Of a stretch of 64,000 bases of DNA, positions 42,261-53,449 are shown one piece after another. The stretch comes from Amborella trichopoda (taxonomy: Eukaryota; Streptophyta; Magnoliopsida; Amborellales; Amborellaceae): the NCBI RefSeq assembly GCF_000471905.2, contig NW_006498192.1, positions 2,199,069 through 2,263,068 on the forward strand, written 5' to 3'. The notes under the pieces were generated by a model. It ran no database searches and was not told the origin of the DNA. It saw only the letters and a program-made list of their open reading frames with translations. Numbering within the stretch: the first letter of the stretch is position 1; every line of letters starts with the position of its first letter. The position numbers were made by a program, and so were the translations under genes.

Positions 42261-42855
42261 TAGCTTGCCTAGATTCGAAGATTCATCTCCAATCTCTCAA
42301 ATCGTTGTAAGCCTTTTACACACCTGTAGAAGAAAGATACTCCTTTCATAAGAGAGATACTCCTTTCATATGGGATGAGAGACGTCAAGCAGCCTTGGAG
42401 GACATCAAAGAATATTTGCTACGCCCTCTAGTACTCTCCACACCAGTGCTGGGAAAGTCTGTTATTTTGTATGTGACTGCTCTCGACGAGTCACTTAGCA
42501 CAAAACAATGAGATGGGTAAAGAAACCGCTCTGTACTACCTCAGTCGCAGCATGCAAGGAGCTGAGAAGAACTACCCACCAATTGAGAATATGTGCATGG
42601 CTTTGATCTTCATGGTCCAGAAGCTTCGCCCCTACTTGCTCGGTCATGAAGTTCAGCTCATTTCAAGAGCTGATCCCATCAAATTCTTTATGATGCACCC
42701 CTGCCTGTCAGGGTGTTTGGCAAAATGGTCACTATTACTGATGAAATTCAACATCACGTACGTACCTCAGAAAGTTGTCAAAGCCCAAGCTTTAGCTGAT
42801 TTCCTAGCAGCAAATCTTTTACCGACGGAATCCCCCTTGTCAAGTGATCTCCTGA
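42261..42855 (+). pseudogene. Tat-B RT connection and first RNase H, cut off
   Basis: Sense order: connection region CKPFTHL with a small tandem duplication of AGATACTCCTTTCATA (42,337-42,370, inserts a frame change), AALEDIKEYLL, TPVLGKSVILYVTALDESL, then the RNase H core in a 121-codon frame: ALYYLSRSMQGAEKNYPPIEN, LRPYLLGHEVQLIS and YVPQKVVKAQALADFLAANL. The last match to Tat-A is SPLSSD, after which coding stops at the junction with Tat-C. Confidence 0.85.
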
Positions 42856-43666
42856 TCTCCTCGTTGGGGGACTCATAAGGGTCTTCTTTGATTTCGAGCA
42901 TAGCCACCCATGACCTCGACATTTCGGCCTCTAGGAGGGGCACAATGTGGGACGAGACTGGTCCCTGACTGGTCCTGGCGATAGAAGGGTCAACTTCAGG
43001 CGAGGGACCCATGGCCTAGTGCTTGGACTCATTCGGTGCTTGCCCCGAGTTGGGCAACACTTCGTACACTTGGATCATGTGGCAGGCCTCATGAGAGTAG
43101 AAGCTCAAAGATGGCTCGGCTTCGGCTCAAGATGCCAGGGCGTCGGTAGCTGTCGAGAATCCTATCGCCTGAGCCAGCATTTCTTTGAGGTGTTCTTGCT
43201 GTGGCATGGTGAGGCTGATTTCTCCAAGCTCTCTACTTAGAGGGTCGAAGTCTAGGCATCATCGAGTGGTTCTTGTAGAGAAAATAGAGGAGGGGAAAGG
43301 AGAAGAAGGGCGTCCTGGGCAGCTTTTTACGTCGTCGCTGAAGTTGAACGTTAGTAGGGGGTATTTAAGGTCATGCCCCGATATTGACAATTGTGGGGTG
43401 GTTTTAATGTCGTCACCCATTTTTGCCGACTCTTGAGATATTGATGACTCAGGGTCATCTACCTGATTGGAAGATAAGATGAGACGAGCTGCTCTTGGGA
43501 TGAAGTCCTGCAAGGTTGGCAGCAGAGGAAGGGGCCTGAGGAGTTCTTCCTCGACTGGCGGGTATGGCGAATGATTCCTTCGGAGGGCCGAATTAGGCCC
43601 TCGTCGACTCCTTCGGAATTGCTGAGGGGGTGTTTGGACAGCCCTATTAAGCTGGTGAGGGGCCAT
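42856..43666 (-). pseudogene. Tat-C pre-RT block and hydrophilic linker
   Basis: Sense order: LRRNHSPYPPVEEELLRPLP, FIPRAARLILSSNQVDDPES, then the D-I/L-K-x-x-P units (GDDIKTTPQ, HDLKYPLL, DDVKSCPG) and PSSPFPSSIFSTRTT, matching the Tat-B linker. It then breaks through stops to HIVPLLEAEMSRSWVAMLEI and KEDPYESPNEEI at the breakpoint. No protease motif seen. Confidence 0.7.
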
Positions 43667-43859
43667 AGCCTGGCGAACTGCCTCGCGTTTTAGGGATTTG
43701 AGCCTGCTTCACCCATGGTAGACTTCTCAGGGCTAAGAGGTCAAGGGTTCTGAGGGATCTGGTGCATGTTTGTGAGAAGCCTGTCGCACGGCCTCCTCGC
43801 GAATAGGAGCGAAGGCTTGGACATGTTCTTGGAGAATTGCACAGACGATGTGGCCTTGC

Positions 43860-44500
43860 TGGACTTCCTCCGTGACAATGGCCTCAAAACCAAAGCAGTC
43901 TTTGAGTTCGTGGCCCACACTTTATGGTATGGGCACCAGAGTTTTTTTGTGTCAGGCTAGATGCTTAGGCTGCCTGGCTAACTTGGGGGTGACGAGACCC
44001 TGGTCGAGCATTGCTTTGAAGAGGGCCTGGAGAGGGTCTTGCCCAGCATTTCCTTGGGCTTGCGTCGGGAAGCCTTCTTATGCAGGCAAGACAGGGATCT
44101 GAGTGCGTCTCGATGGATCGCCTTGAACTTCCTAGGACTGCCACATCTTCTCGGCCAAGAGCTTATGGAAGCCGATGCACTCGCTGATGTCATGGCCTCG
44201 TATAAGGTGGTATGCGCACCTGAGGCTTTCGGTCCCTGGAGGCAGGAACTTAGGTTGCCTTGTCAGCTTCGGGCCGCGATTCCTTCTTCGCGCATTATAG
44301 AGAAAAATGCATGAAGGATAGTGAGTGCCCCATAATCCTCTTGGATCGTGACGATGTGTGATGCCTCAGCTGCCCCGACTACCCTTTTCAATTCTTCGAG
44401 CTTTATCTTACCCTTATTGACAAGAGCTTCGATAGTGTCGGTGAGCTTATTGCAGTCATGAGTGGGGTGGGCTACTCTCCTGTGATAGGCGCAGTACTTC
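43860..44500 (-). pseudogene. Tat-C gag C-terminus with two CHHC knuckles
   Basis: First knuckle CAYHRRVAHPTHDC near 44,455-44,500, followed by LTDTIEALVNKGKIKLEELK and ASHIVTIQED. The second starts CPYHKV, then needs a 1-base shift to GHELKDCFGFEAIVTEE near 43,880-43,930. Spacing between the two knuckles is about 180 residues, longer than in Tat-B before its duplication. Confidence 0.75.
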
Positions 44501-44738
44501 TCATTTGTCTCCTACCCCAGTGGTTCTACAGTGGCGACCTCTGGCAGCTGGATCATGTTTTGGGCAGGGGTCCACTCCGTGTCAAAGGGGTAAACCTTGT
44601 TCTGGTGCTAGGTCTAGTAGTTGTTCTGCTTACTGTTTTTAGGAGGCAGTACCACATAGTAGGTCTGTTGCTTACCCCCCAGCTTGAGGCGACTGTGCCT
44701 TAGAAAGGTCAAGAGTTTGAGGAGTCATGCATTTGGTG

Positions 44739-45700
44739 TTAGACGGTCGCACTGATCACTGACTTTTGATTGCCTCGACTGCTGGAGTGAGAGTTTGGAC
44801 CGGAGGGTTGCTGACGAGAGCTACCGTGCTTGAGCAATCCCTCAATACGAACCGCCTTAGAGAACTTGTCAACCGGCTCACCAAGGTCTTGCATCAGATT
44901 GAGGAGCTCGATGGTCTCCACATTTCTTTGGACTTCGTAGAAGCATTGTTTGAACAACTGCTCCATTTCTTACCACGTGTGCAACGAGTTTGGTGGCAGC
45001 CGAGCATACCATTAGAAGGTTGGCCCTTCAAGAGTCTCGACGAACTGACAAAGGAGAAGTCGTTCGTCAATCGCCATCTCCCAGCAGGCTGCTTGGAAGT
45101 GGGCCATATACTGGTGAGAAGACGTAGTAGCATTGAACAGGGGGAGTTTCCCTTTTTGGTAGTTCGGGGGAAACAGAACCTAGTCAATATACGAGGGATA
45201 CGACTTCTGGTAGAGCTGTGTTTCCTGCAGGCCTGGGACCTTGTTCTTGAGGCTATGGGCCACCATAGCATCTATGTCAGTTTGGGAGGCCCCGAGAGTA
45301 GAAGAGCTATCTTGAGAGACCGGTGGGGGAGTATGCCTGGGGAATGTGTCCTCACCAGTCGGCGAGTTGGATGAAGAAGGGGACCTGGCGGCCTCTAGGC
45401 GCTCCATCTTTTCGAGGATGGCTTGCATCATTTCCTCGAACTTGTTCATCTGTTCCTCCTGAACGTCGTTCGAGTCATTGATCACCATGACACTGACCAT
45501 TCCCTCTAGGGGATCAGAGTCAGGTGATGCAGCGGACAGCTGAGGTTGGCGAGTCGTGCATGGTAAGTAGGTCTGGAGGGGCTCAGCTTGCCCCTACTGG
45601 ACCTCGGCTTTGTATGTCGATCTTGTGAGGACCGGTTCTTGACGGTCTTGGGCCCGTGGCTTTTGGGTGGTGATCACCGAGCAATACTCCTAGACTTGCT
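44739..45700 (-). pseudogene. Tat-C gag
   Basis: Sense order: QDRQEPVLTRSTYKAEVQ near 45,600-45,660, then VSVMVINDSNDVQEEQMNKF, DIDAMVAHSLKN and LYQKSYPSYID in one frame (45,500-45,180), a second frame for the middle part, and MEQLFKQCFYEVQRNVETIE in a third (about 44,966-44,900). The region after LGEPVDKFSKAVRIEG is shortened: Tat-A and Tat-B have about 50 residues (RWRDL to NNPTSM) that are missing here. That is an internal deletion of the gag domain end. Confidence 0.8.
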
Positions 45701-46030
45701 CAGGTTCTAGAGTTTGAAGAGGGAAAAAGGGGTTACAAGGAAGGAGGTCGTCAGGGGTGGTGACCTCGATGGCCTTAGAGACTTCCTAAGTCAGAATGTG
45801 TAGGCCTCTCTTCTGCGTAGTTATGAGGTGGTTACGGACCTCATTCCATAACCGAGCCTAGGATGTGGACTCCCTTGTTTTCTTCGAACAGGCAATGGCC
45901 ATGTCTATGAGCTAGAGCAGTGAATGGGGGCCGAGGATGGAAGGCAGCTTAGATCCTTGTCTTGGAGGCAGAAGGCCTCTATTTGTCATCAAGCCCTTGC
46001 CACGAATTCCTTTGTGAGGCCAGAGTGTTC

Positions 46031-46162
46031 GGCTGACCCGAAGCTGGCTCAAGAGAGTACTCTTAAGGAAGACCTTTGAGTACCAGGGCTCGAGGCGGCT
46101 GACCCTAAGTTGGCTCAAGATGGTACTCTTAAGGAAGACCTTTGAGTACCAGGGCTCGAGGT
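46031..46162. repeat. 66-bp tandem duplication in Tat-C
   Basis: Units 46,031-46,096 and 46,097-46,162 share GGCTGACCC-AAG-TGGCTCAAG and GTACTCTTAAGGAAGACC, with few differences. The length is a multiple of three, so it does not itself break the frame. Tat-A has a single related segment near 28,858-28,910. Confidence 0.85.
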
Positions 46163-46574
46163 GGTTGCCTAGCATCGGGAGAGCGGTGGAGGAAAGAGGG
46201 GCCGGCTCGTGACTCCGACTGAGTCTGGATTCGAGAGGGACCTGCAACGGTGGTGTGTGGGCACCTTTGGGGTTAGCTATCTGGGTGACTTGGGGGCCAG
46301 CCTGGGCTCAGTCAATGGGATCGACCTGAGGAGGCCGAGACACACGAGCTGGTGTCTGTGAGGGACGAGGCAAAAGCTGATCTCTCACTGGATGAAGCTA
46401 TGTGTGATGAGGGGGAGGACATGGTGGCTGACCCTCATGTGCTCTAGGCGGCATAGAACTAGCACTGCATCGAGTTGTGGAAAGTGAATGCATGGTGCGT
46501 GTAGGGTTCGGCCAGAGGAGGCCTAGCTCTAGATGCGAGCTATCGAGAAAGTGAGGGTTGCCCCGAGGTGTGGC

Positions 46575-47093
46575 TCAAGTTGGTAGTCCACGAGGTGTGA
46601 GGACTCTAGGACCTCCACCTCTATGTAATGACCCTCCAGGTGTGGAGGCTTGAAGTGGTGAAGGAGCATAGGGGGTTGCCTTGTGGTGAACCTCGGACGT
46701 GACCTCAACTCGTTTGACTTTCACAGAGATGGATGAGGCAGCCTTTTGGCATATCGCAGCAGTATGACTGGTAGAAGATCTGCCCATAGCAAGGTGTGCG
46801 GCAGCAGCAGTGCTACCCATACAAGGGGCCTTGGTGGAGAGTCCACCATGGTGAGAAAGCGTGGAGGCAGGAATCTTTGAATCCCCCCTCGCATTGATCC
46901 AAGTGAGAACTTGGGAGCCGAACCGTGAGTCCTGACTCAGGACGAAGGTAGGGAAGGAGGCTTGAGCGACGCACTTCCCTGGGACAGCCACAAGTTCAGG
47001 GACAAGGAAATCCCCGACCCAGATGAACGGGTTGAACAACCCAGGTGTCGTAGAAATAAGTGCAGAAAGTATAGAAGGAAACTGGTCAAACAA
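46575..47093 (-). pseudogene. Tat-C leader frame upstream of gag (ORF1-like)
   Basis: A 172-codon open frame just inside the PBS: FNPFIWVGDFLVPELV, FGSQVLTWINARGDSKIP, then Ser/Ala/His-rich sequence ending LHRGGGPRVLTPRGLPT. The QVLTW-ARGD-K-P block and HRGG-PR block match Tat-A at 29,600 and 29,360, which shows the leader frame was once a protein-coding part of the family. No domain recognised. It is the cleanest copy of this frame in the window. Confidence 0.6.
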
Positions 47094-47119
47094 GAATGAA
47101 GCACACTAAGGGGTAGTAA

Positions 47120-47138
47120 GTTCCCAGTGGAGTCGTCA
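47120..47138 (-). other. Tat-C primer-binding site
   Basis: Sense TGACGACTCCACTGGGAAC, one change (A for G at position 3) from the Tat-B PBS. The spacer to the LTR is three bases. Confidence 0.8.
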
Positions 47139-47141
47139 AGC

Positions 47142-49800
47142 TGGTTAGGTGCCTCTATCTCACCCTCAAGATCTAGGTGATCTGGTAGCATGTATCTTGG
47201 GTATCTGGTGAACCTGGGATGTGAGATTGCTCTCTCAAAACCTTGATAGAGGGCAAGGGCAGGTATACCAACCAATAAGAGAGAAAGTTTAGGTGGGTGC
47301 GGGGCTTACTCAGGCTAGCTAGCGTGGGCGCCCTGTTAGATCATGAAGAAAGCCCTCCAGCTATTTGAGCAGGTTTGAAATTGCCTCCCTTGACTTGTAA
47401 TCCTCCTGTTTTTCTGCACAAGTCTATGGTTAATTTGTAAGACAAGTGGGTCGAAGGACCCACCCTTGTCTTAGAGCGATGCACGTTCATGTGAGAAGGT
47501 GATGAAGTGCAAGGTTAGATGGAAGATAACAAGAAGAAGAGAACTTGGCTGAGGGACGACAAGCATGATGGCCAGATGTCATCGACCCGAAGTTATAGCA
47601 AGACGGGCATGGTTCACAGGACCAGCACGTCTGCAATACCACTCAAAACCAAGGTCGACAAGGCGATGCTAAGCTAAGCCTACCCTCAGTCAAGAGAGAA
47701 GAAAAAGGGGTGAAGAGAAAGAGGAGAGGTAGCAAAAAGAAGACAGTCCAGACGTCAATAGGTGTCACGGTCGGCAATACTAGGAGACGACACATCCCTT
47801 GCGGATGGCACTGCCTCCTGTCGAAGCACGTGGCTATGGTTCTTCCTAGGTCGCACGCTGATAGATGTGGGACGTAGGGAGAACTACGGTGAGCACCACG
47901 AAGAGGAAGCTCGCCGATGACAATAGTCATTGCCAGAGCCTCTAGAGGGCGGCGATAGGTATCACCTTCCACACTAGACGTGGAGCAGAGGGAGACCCTG
48001 CAGGTGACAATGAACTTCGCTGTCTAGGTTCTTCACCAAGATGTCACAGCCATGTCTGTGGGCGGCGATAAGCAACGCCTTCTATAGACCTCGTTGAGAG
48101 AACGAGACAAACAAGAAGAAGGGGGAGGGAGCTCGTGCATGGTGCAGCCATCGTCAAGCATGACCTGTGAGACCAAGGGAGAGTCATGCATGGCACTGCC
48201 ACTGCCGCGCATGGCCTCTGCTAGAAACGCAGACAAGGTAGATGGAGAAGAGAGAGGGGAAGAGAGAGGAGGGAAGAAAAGAAGAAGAAGAGAGAGAAGA
48301 TTTACCTCAACCCTTGGGGTACCGGTCAGAAGTTTCTCTTACCTCGCTCTCTCTCTCAAATGTAACACCAGGATGGTAAGAAAGAGAAACTTGTATCAAG
48401 TGAAAACTCTCTCTTGTGTGTGTATATGTCCCACTGGGTCTCTTTATCTCTCCATCTTTTTTTTTTCTTTGTACAATACTGGTACGTATATATAGAAGTG
48501 TGCCCCAAACATGGGTGGATGATCAAAAGTAACCCTAATAGCTGAAAATTAAGATTAAATTGATTAAGAGAAATTAGAAAATAGGGTGTAAAATGATAGA
48601 TTTGCCCCATTCTAACAAGTTATAGAATTTCAAAACAATCCCTATGTTGCCCTAGGACTTGCATGTTCTTGCATGGCTGATCCGGGGTCGTTTCGATCCC
48701 CGGTTAATCGTAAGATGATTGTTTTCTTGTAGGCTCGGCATGGCGATCTATTTGATACCAACTTCGAGCCATGGATCGTGTTTTTGGTACACGATTATGT
48801 GACTTGAATTTTGAGTAGATATTGAAACTTTGGATTGATAGTGTGTCCATTCCTTGATGTTTTTCTGTGTTTTCTTCGCTAAATCACACTGAGCATGTCA
48901 CTACGATCACGGGGCACCAAACGTAGCCCAATTATGTGCCCGAACGAAGATCTGACAGTCAGTTCGTCGGCTTTATGTGTCAAATCTGACCGTTCATCAT
49001 GTACGGGGTTCGGGTCAGAGATGGCCCCAGACCTTACGCCCACAATGGAATTGGTCTCACGTCGATCGGGCTCGCGAGCGGCGTGATCTGTCCACTCGAG
49101 TGAGGCATAATGCTAGTGAATTTCATGCACTTTCTTCACGGATCAGCAACTTCTCTATAGCTTTTCTTGGCGCTCAGGTGTCGTCACGGGGCGTGCCACA
49201 TATCGAATCACTCACCTTGACTATACGAACATACTCACTAAATTTGAGTGCAATCCGACATGGGACGGTCGAGATAAGAGTGTCAAAAGTCACTGGTCAT
49301 GACTGCCCCTTCAATGGTGAAGTGTTGCAGGGCTGCCGCACGGAAATAGCATGAGGTTTCACCTGTTTCACTCTTTCGCCTATAACTTCTTCTTAGAACA
49401 TCCGTTTGAGCTTAAACTTGACCCTTATGGGCTTTTAACCGTGTCAGATCCAATGGTGGTAGTCCCATAGTAATTTGAGACACTGAAAATGTAGCTCTAA
49501 TTATAGGGGTCCGTTTCAAGGTGCTAACGGTCGATTCTACCGGAATTGTTTCTCAGTCTGCACTGCCTTAGACATGTCATAATGTGACAAAACTTGGCAG
49601 GAGACTCTTGAGAAACCTCATGAGGATCTTGGCCAGTTCGGGGGCCGTTCCGGGATTGTCGAAATTTCCACTACTTGCTAGGCCTTTATTGAGAGAGGGC
49701 CCCATGTTGATGAAAAATACCTTCCCACGATGATCAACTTATAGTTGTATAGGTCCCAACTGTCTCGACGCTTAGGAGAAAGGTACCTCTCACGACTTTA
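47142..49800 (-). repeat. Tat-C 5' LTR
   Basis: Read on + it starts TGGTTAGGTGCCTCTATC and aligns with the Tat-A 3' LTR through U5, TATA region and U3. The outer end lies near 49,795, where homology to Tat-A (GAGAAGGACA) fades. It is only about 2.66 kb because the long purine tracts are almost absent: one short tract remains at 48,235-48,300, with hairpin units at 48,131-48,220. I see no target-site duplication because the other end is missing. Confidence 0.8.
48487..48495 (-). promoter_or_regulatory. TATA box of Tat-C LTR
   Basis: Sense CTATATATA preceded by GGGGCACACTT, at the same place relative to conserved U3 blocks as the other Tat boxes. Confidence 0.7.
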
Positions 49801-51891
49801 ACATCAGTTTTTGGGGTTTTCAAAAAATTCAAATGGTTTTCTTGATAAAATTAGAAATTGCAAGAAATTTATGTGGAAAAGTGCACTATGAAATGGGCGT
49901 AAAATAGTGTAGCAAACATCTAGTTTTCACATCAAAAAAAAAACGAAAAAATATCTAGTAGAAATCTAAAAGCAGAAATTTAAGGCTATAGAGAAAGGAT
50001 GACAATAGAAATGTAAAAGGCAAATAAATTGAATCTAGATGAAAACAAAATATAGAACAACAAGTGTCAAAGGCAGGACAGGGTTTCAGTATATTTTCTG
50101 GGGCTCGTTTTGTCAGCGGTGCATGGTGCCACATTGAGGAGGATTTCTAGCATCACACCCTGGGCCCTTGGCTACTTCCTGACCCCGATGATGTCCAAAG
50201 CCTATTCGCTTGCTTCCTATTTTGTTTTCTCTCCTAGAAGGTCTATGGGTGCTACTCTAGTTCCTACCCAAGGATAATTTCAATGCAATCAATAGCTCAA
50301 CAAGCCTCACGGTGGGTGCCAAACTATCTACAGTTGAATCCAAGACTGATTTGACAATAGATATGACTCTAATTCACTCTAAACTTAATCATTTGATCAA
50401 GTTGTGGGGTTCTATCTAATGGCAATCCAAAAAATTCAACCTCACAAGGAAATCTAAGCTTCTAAGGACCGTAGACAACGCCAGCTGTAAGTCGCATCGA
50501 GATCAAGGAAAACTATAATATAAATATGCTAGAACTAAACAAATGTAAGCAATAACAACATTTGTGATAAAACTGAACAAAATAAATACCAAAGATCGTG
50601 CCTTTCATCCCAGCACTCGGAATAGGAGCCTTGATTAAAACAAAATGATTGAATGAATCATGTTGTTTCTTCATAGAAATGACCTCCTAAACTTCCTGTT
50701 GAGATGGAATAAAGATACCTATTAATCCAAGGTTTAGGCCATGAAAATGAGCTATATTGAAGCTTTCCTATATTCTAATGATCATGAATGATCATAGGTT
50801 GCATGAAAAATTAAATCTATTCCAAAACTAGGGTTGGTTTTCTAAGGCTCCTAAGTTTTATGAGGAACTAGGATTAGAGACTAGGCCTAAAACCTAGGGT
50901 TTCTTACGTCTAATCTCTGTGTATAAGTCTAACTTTGATATCTCTCCGAAAAGATTAAAAGAAAAGGTCTATTTATTGGCAAAATACACCAAAAAAGTAG
51001 GAAGGAATTTGTTCATAGCCTAAAAATTGTGAGCTGTCATGTGTCAGTGAGCATCATGTGGCACTGAGTCATTTAATTCTAGTGATGCAACTTGTGTCAA
51101 CTCATCAGATCCGGCTGGCACATATTTTCCCAAAGGCCTAACTTTAAAAAAGGTGAGTATTATGTCTTTCTTGATCCCTTTATCTAGAGATGACTAGGGC
51201 TTCTATCTTGCTCCCCTAAATATACCTTTTTATTGTTTTTTATTTTCTTGTAAGCCGAAAACAACAATACTCTCAACTTTTGAGGAAACAAAGGAGTGGC
51301 GATTTTTGCTATCCCCAAAACTAACATTTACATTTTTGTTTTGCAATTTACTTTCATGGGCTTCTTTATGGGGGTGACGAGGATGTCTGTTCCAAGTTTG
51401 AGGAAAAACCAATGCCTGTAATGTCCTAAAATTGGGGAGAGAGGACCGATGTAGCTGTCAGTCCCAGGGCCTATGAAATGTTTCTCGAAATGTATAGTAA
51501 GTACACATGCATATAGATGTATTTAATGCACGAAATGCATGTATCAGAATACATGCATTCATTCACACACATATAAAACGAAAAACTAAAACTAAATTGA
51601 AAAAATAATTCATTTGAGTTGATCCCTATTCCCATTTCAGCAACCCAAATTCCATGAAAGCAAATAGAAAGTAGTTAATAGTCACTCCTTTACAAGTATT
51701 TATATACAAGCTGTGCTTGAACCCTGTACATATGGATCCATCCATAGGATAGAGTTATGTATTCACCTGCATGAGAATACTTACAGTGAACAGTAATATA
51801 CCCTTGATTCAAAGACTATCCAAGAGTTCGATTTACAATCTTCTCTTCACAGATCTATCCTTCATGTGCTTTTACCTAATCGAGTCTGGGT
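49801..51891. other. Spacer between Tat-C and the membrane-protein gene
   Basis: AT-rich. I see no coding frame with family motifs. A less AT-rich block at 50,090-50,530 (with GGTGGGTGCCAAACTATC near 50,312) could be an old LTR or transposon fragment, but I found no second copy. The last 170 bp may hold the 3' UTR of the neighbouring - strand gene. Confidence 0.4.
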
Positions 51892-52596
51892 TTATTTTGA
51901 AGTGAGTTTGGCATCGATGTAGAGCGAAACCAACACCATGGGAGCAGCAATGGCACATAGCAAGTAAAAGAGCCACATCATCTTTTGAGGAAGCATAATG
52001 AGAACCTGAAGAAGAAAAGCGACTGCAAGAATCCCTGCACATGTGCCGGTCAGGATCTTGACCAGATGGACAGCCTTTTGAGAACGAGGAAGAAGTGTGA
52101 TGGTTACAATTGACTGCATCGATAAAAAGAAACAGAGCATGATAAGAATAATGAAGATAACAATGGCATTTTCATGAGATACAACAGTTGGAGGGTGGGT
52201 GGCTGCAGTGAAGGTCCCTACAGCAATGGCCACTGATACAGGACCAACTGCTTTATAAGTCAATTTTATGGCAGCAGTGTTATTCCCCTCATTATCAGGA
52301 ACTCTTTCATGTGTACTCTTTATGAATTCCCGAGATTCGTGACCTGAAATTTCAATGTCAATGATAACATCATCTGTTGGAGCTTGGGTTTGGCCGGTTT
52401 CTTGTTGTACAACTAAATCACTTCGGCACCGAAAAATGTGTGTCACTATAGTGGCAAGTACTCTTAAACAAGAAAGAAACCCTAATGAAGAAACTGATTG
52501 CTCGATTTTGAGCCTTGAAACTTTGAGTAATGGCTGGGATTTAGAGACTGAAAAAGGTGCATTCTCGGGTAGAGTTTGATCAAGGAATTCTCCCAT
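51892..52596 (-). CDS. Hypothetical four-TM membrane protein, 234 aa
   Basis: The only intact, non-retroelement gene I can support. Starts ATG at 52,596, ends TAA at 51,892; single exon, no internal stop. Residues 1-110 are mostly hydrophilic and probably cytosolic, with an acidic patch around 74-90 (DDVIIDIEISGHE). Residue stretches at about 116-134, 142-166, 178-202 and 207-227 are hydrophobic and likely membrane segments, joined by short loops with basic residues (LPRSQKAVH). A weaker hydrophobic stretch is at 36-55. I do not recognise the family. The hydrophobic pattern recalls small plant four-helix membrane proteins and the membrane half of PGG-type proteins, but no diagnostic motif is present. 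The stop overlaps AATAAA on the sense strand. The 5' UTR would be purine-rich. Expression unknown. Confidence 0.65.
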   Translation of the reverse strand: MGEFLDQTLPENAPFSVSKSQPLLKVSRLKIEQSVSSLGFLSCLRVLATIVTHIFRCRSDLVVQQETGQTQAPTDDVIIDIEISGHESREFIKSTHERVPDNEGNNTAAIKLTYKAVGPVSVAIAVGTFTAATHPPTVVSHENAIVIFIILIMLCFFLSMQSIVTITLLPRSQKAVHLVKILTGTCAGILAVAFLLQVLIMLPQKMMWLFYLLCAIAAPMVLVSLYIDAKLTSK

Positions 52597-53311
52597 TCAA
52601 TGAAAGATCCGTTCTTTTTTTCTTTTTCTTTTTTTTTGTAGAAAGCTCTTCTTCCTTGCTTGGAAATCCTCACTTTTAGGATTTCTTAGAACCCTCACTT
52701 TTTTCACTTTTAGTTTTAGGATGTCTTCAAACCCTAAATTTCAGGTATCCATTAAACTCTTTCTCCTATTCTCCAACACTAGCAAACTCCATGAAAATTT
52801 GAAGATCAATAAAACTTAAACACTTGCCCCAACTATAATCCTAACTATACTTTTCAGAGCGATGAGCAGAATATTCACGGTATATCAAAGATGCTTCCAC
52901 GTCGATCTTAGTGTGCTTGTTTATAACTCTTTGAACTCTTCACACCATTGACTTATACTTTGTCTTGCTTTCAAGTTTCTGACTTGGATCCTATTTTTCA
53001 TGGGAATTTTATCAAAATATCCATTAGAGATTAAGCATTTAACATCTTCCCATTCGCAACTATTCTAACTCAAGATCATGCAATTATTCGAACTAACGAT
53101 CATGTGTTTTTATATGGGTATTTTAAAATTAAATAAATAAGATCTCTCGTTGGTAATTTGATAACTTTCCCCATTTTCAAGTTATGATTTTCTGTGTCAT
53201 ATGTAATTGCCGTAGATGTCCCAACTACCCTCTTTCTCCACCTTTGGATCACTTCAGAGGTTACTATAATCTTAAAATTTTCCCTCCAAAAACATAAGGA
53301 GAAAAGCAGCG
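52597..53311. other. Upstream region of the membrane-protein gene
   Basis: Begins with a T/C-rich run (52,608-52,640, purine on the gene strand), a possible 5' UTR. The phrase CCTCACTTTTTAGG or CACTTTTAGGAT recurs at 52,668-52,720. I do not see a convincing TATA box on the - strand. Confidence 0.35.
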
Positions 53312-53449
53312 AACTTCCACACGTTAAATATCAAATAAAAAGCGAAACTTGTGAAAAATATAACAAAGGTTGAGCTATTTAACTTCCACACATTACATAT
53401 CAAATAAAAAGGGAAACTTGTGAAAAATATACCAAATGTTGAACTATTT
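53312..53449. repeat. 69-bp tandem duplication
   Basis: Units 53,312-53,380 and 53,381-53,449 start AACTTCCACAC, contain ATATCAAATAAAAAG and end TTGA(G/A)CTATTT. About 90% identical. Non-coding. Confidence 0.9.

Larger units (their letters stand above)
32732..42855 (+). mobile_element. Tat-B: Tat/Ogre-like element, 3' part missing
   Basis: + strand order: 5' LTR, PBS, leader frame, gag, knuckles, hydrophilic linker, pre-RT block, RT, RNase H. It ends at 42,850-42,860, just before the place where the second RNase H begins in Tat-A (shared block SPLSSD). No second RNase H, integrase, 3' region or 3' LTR follows. Instead the sequence continues as Tat-C on the opposite strand. Gag and RT differ clearly from Tat-A, so this is a separate copy and not a simple inversion of it. 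Confidence 0.85.
42856..49800 (-). mobile_element. Tat-C: Tat/Ogre-like element, pol and 3' end missing
   Basis: - strand order from the right: 5' LTR (about 49,800-47,142), PBS, leader frame, gag, knuckles, hydrophilic linker, pre-RT block, then cut at 42,856, inside the pre-RT block. RT, RNases H, integrase, 3' region and 3' LTR are absent. Each part has its own frameshifts, and identity to Tat-A and Tat-B is moderate, so it is a third independent copy. Confidence 0.85.
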
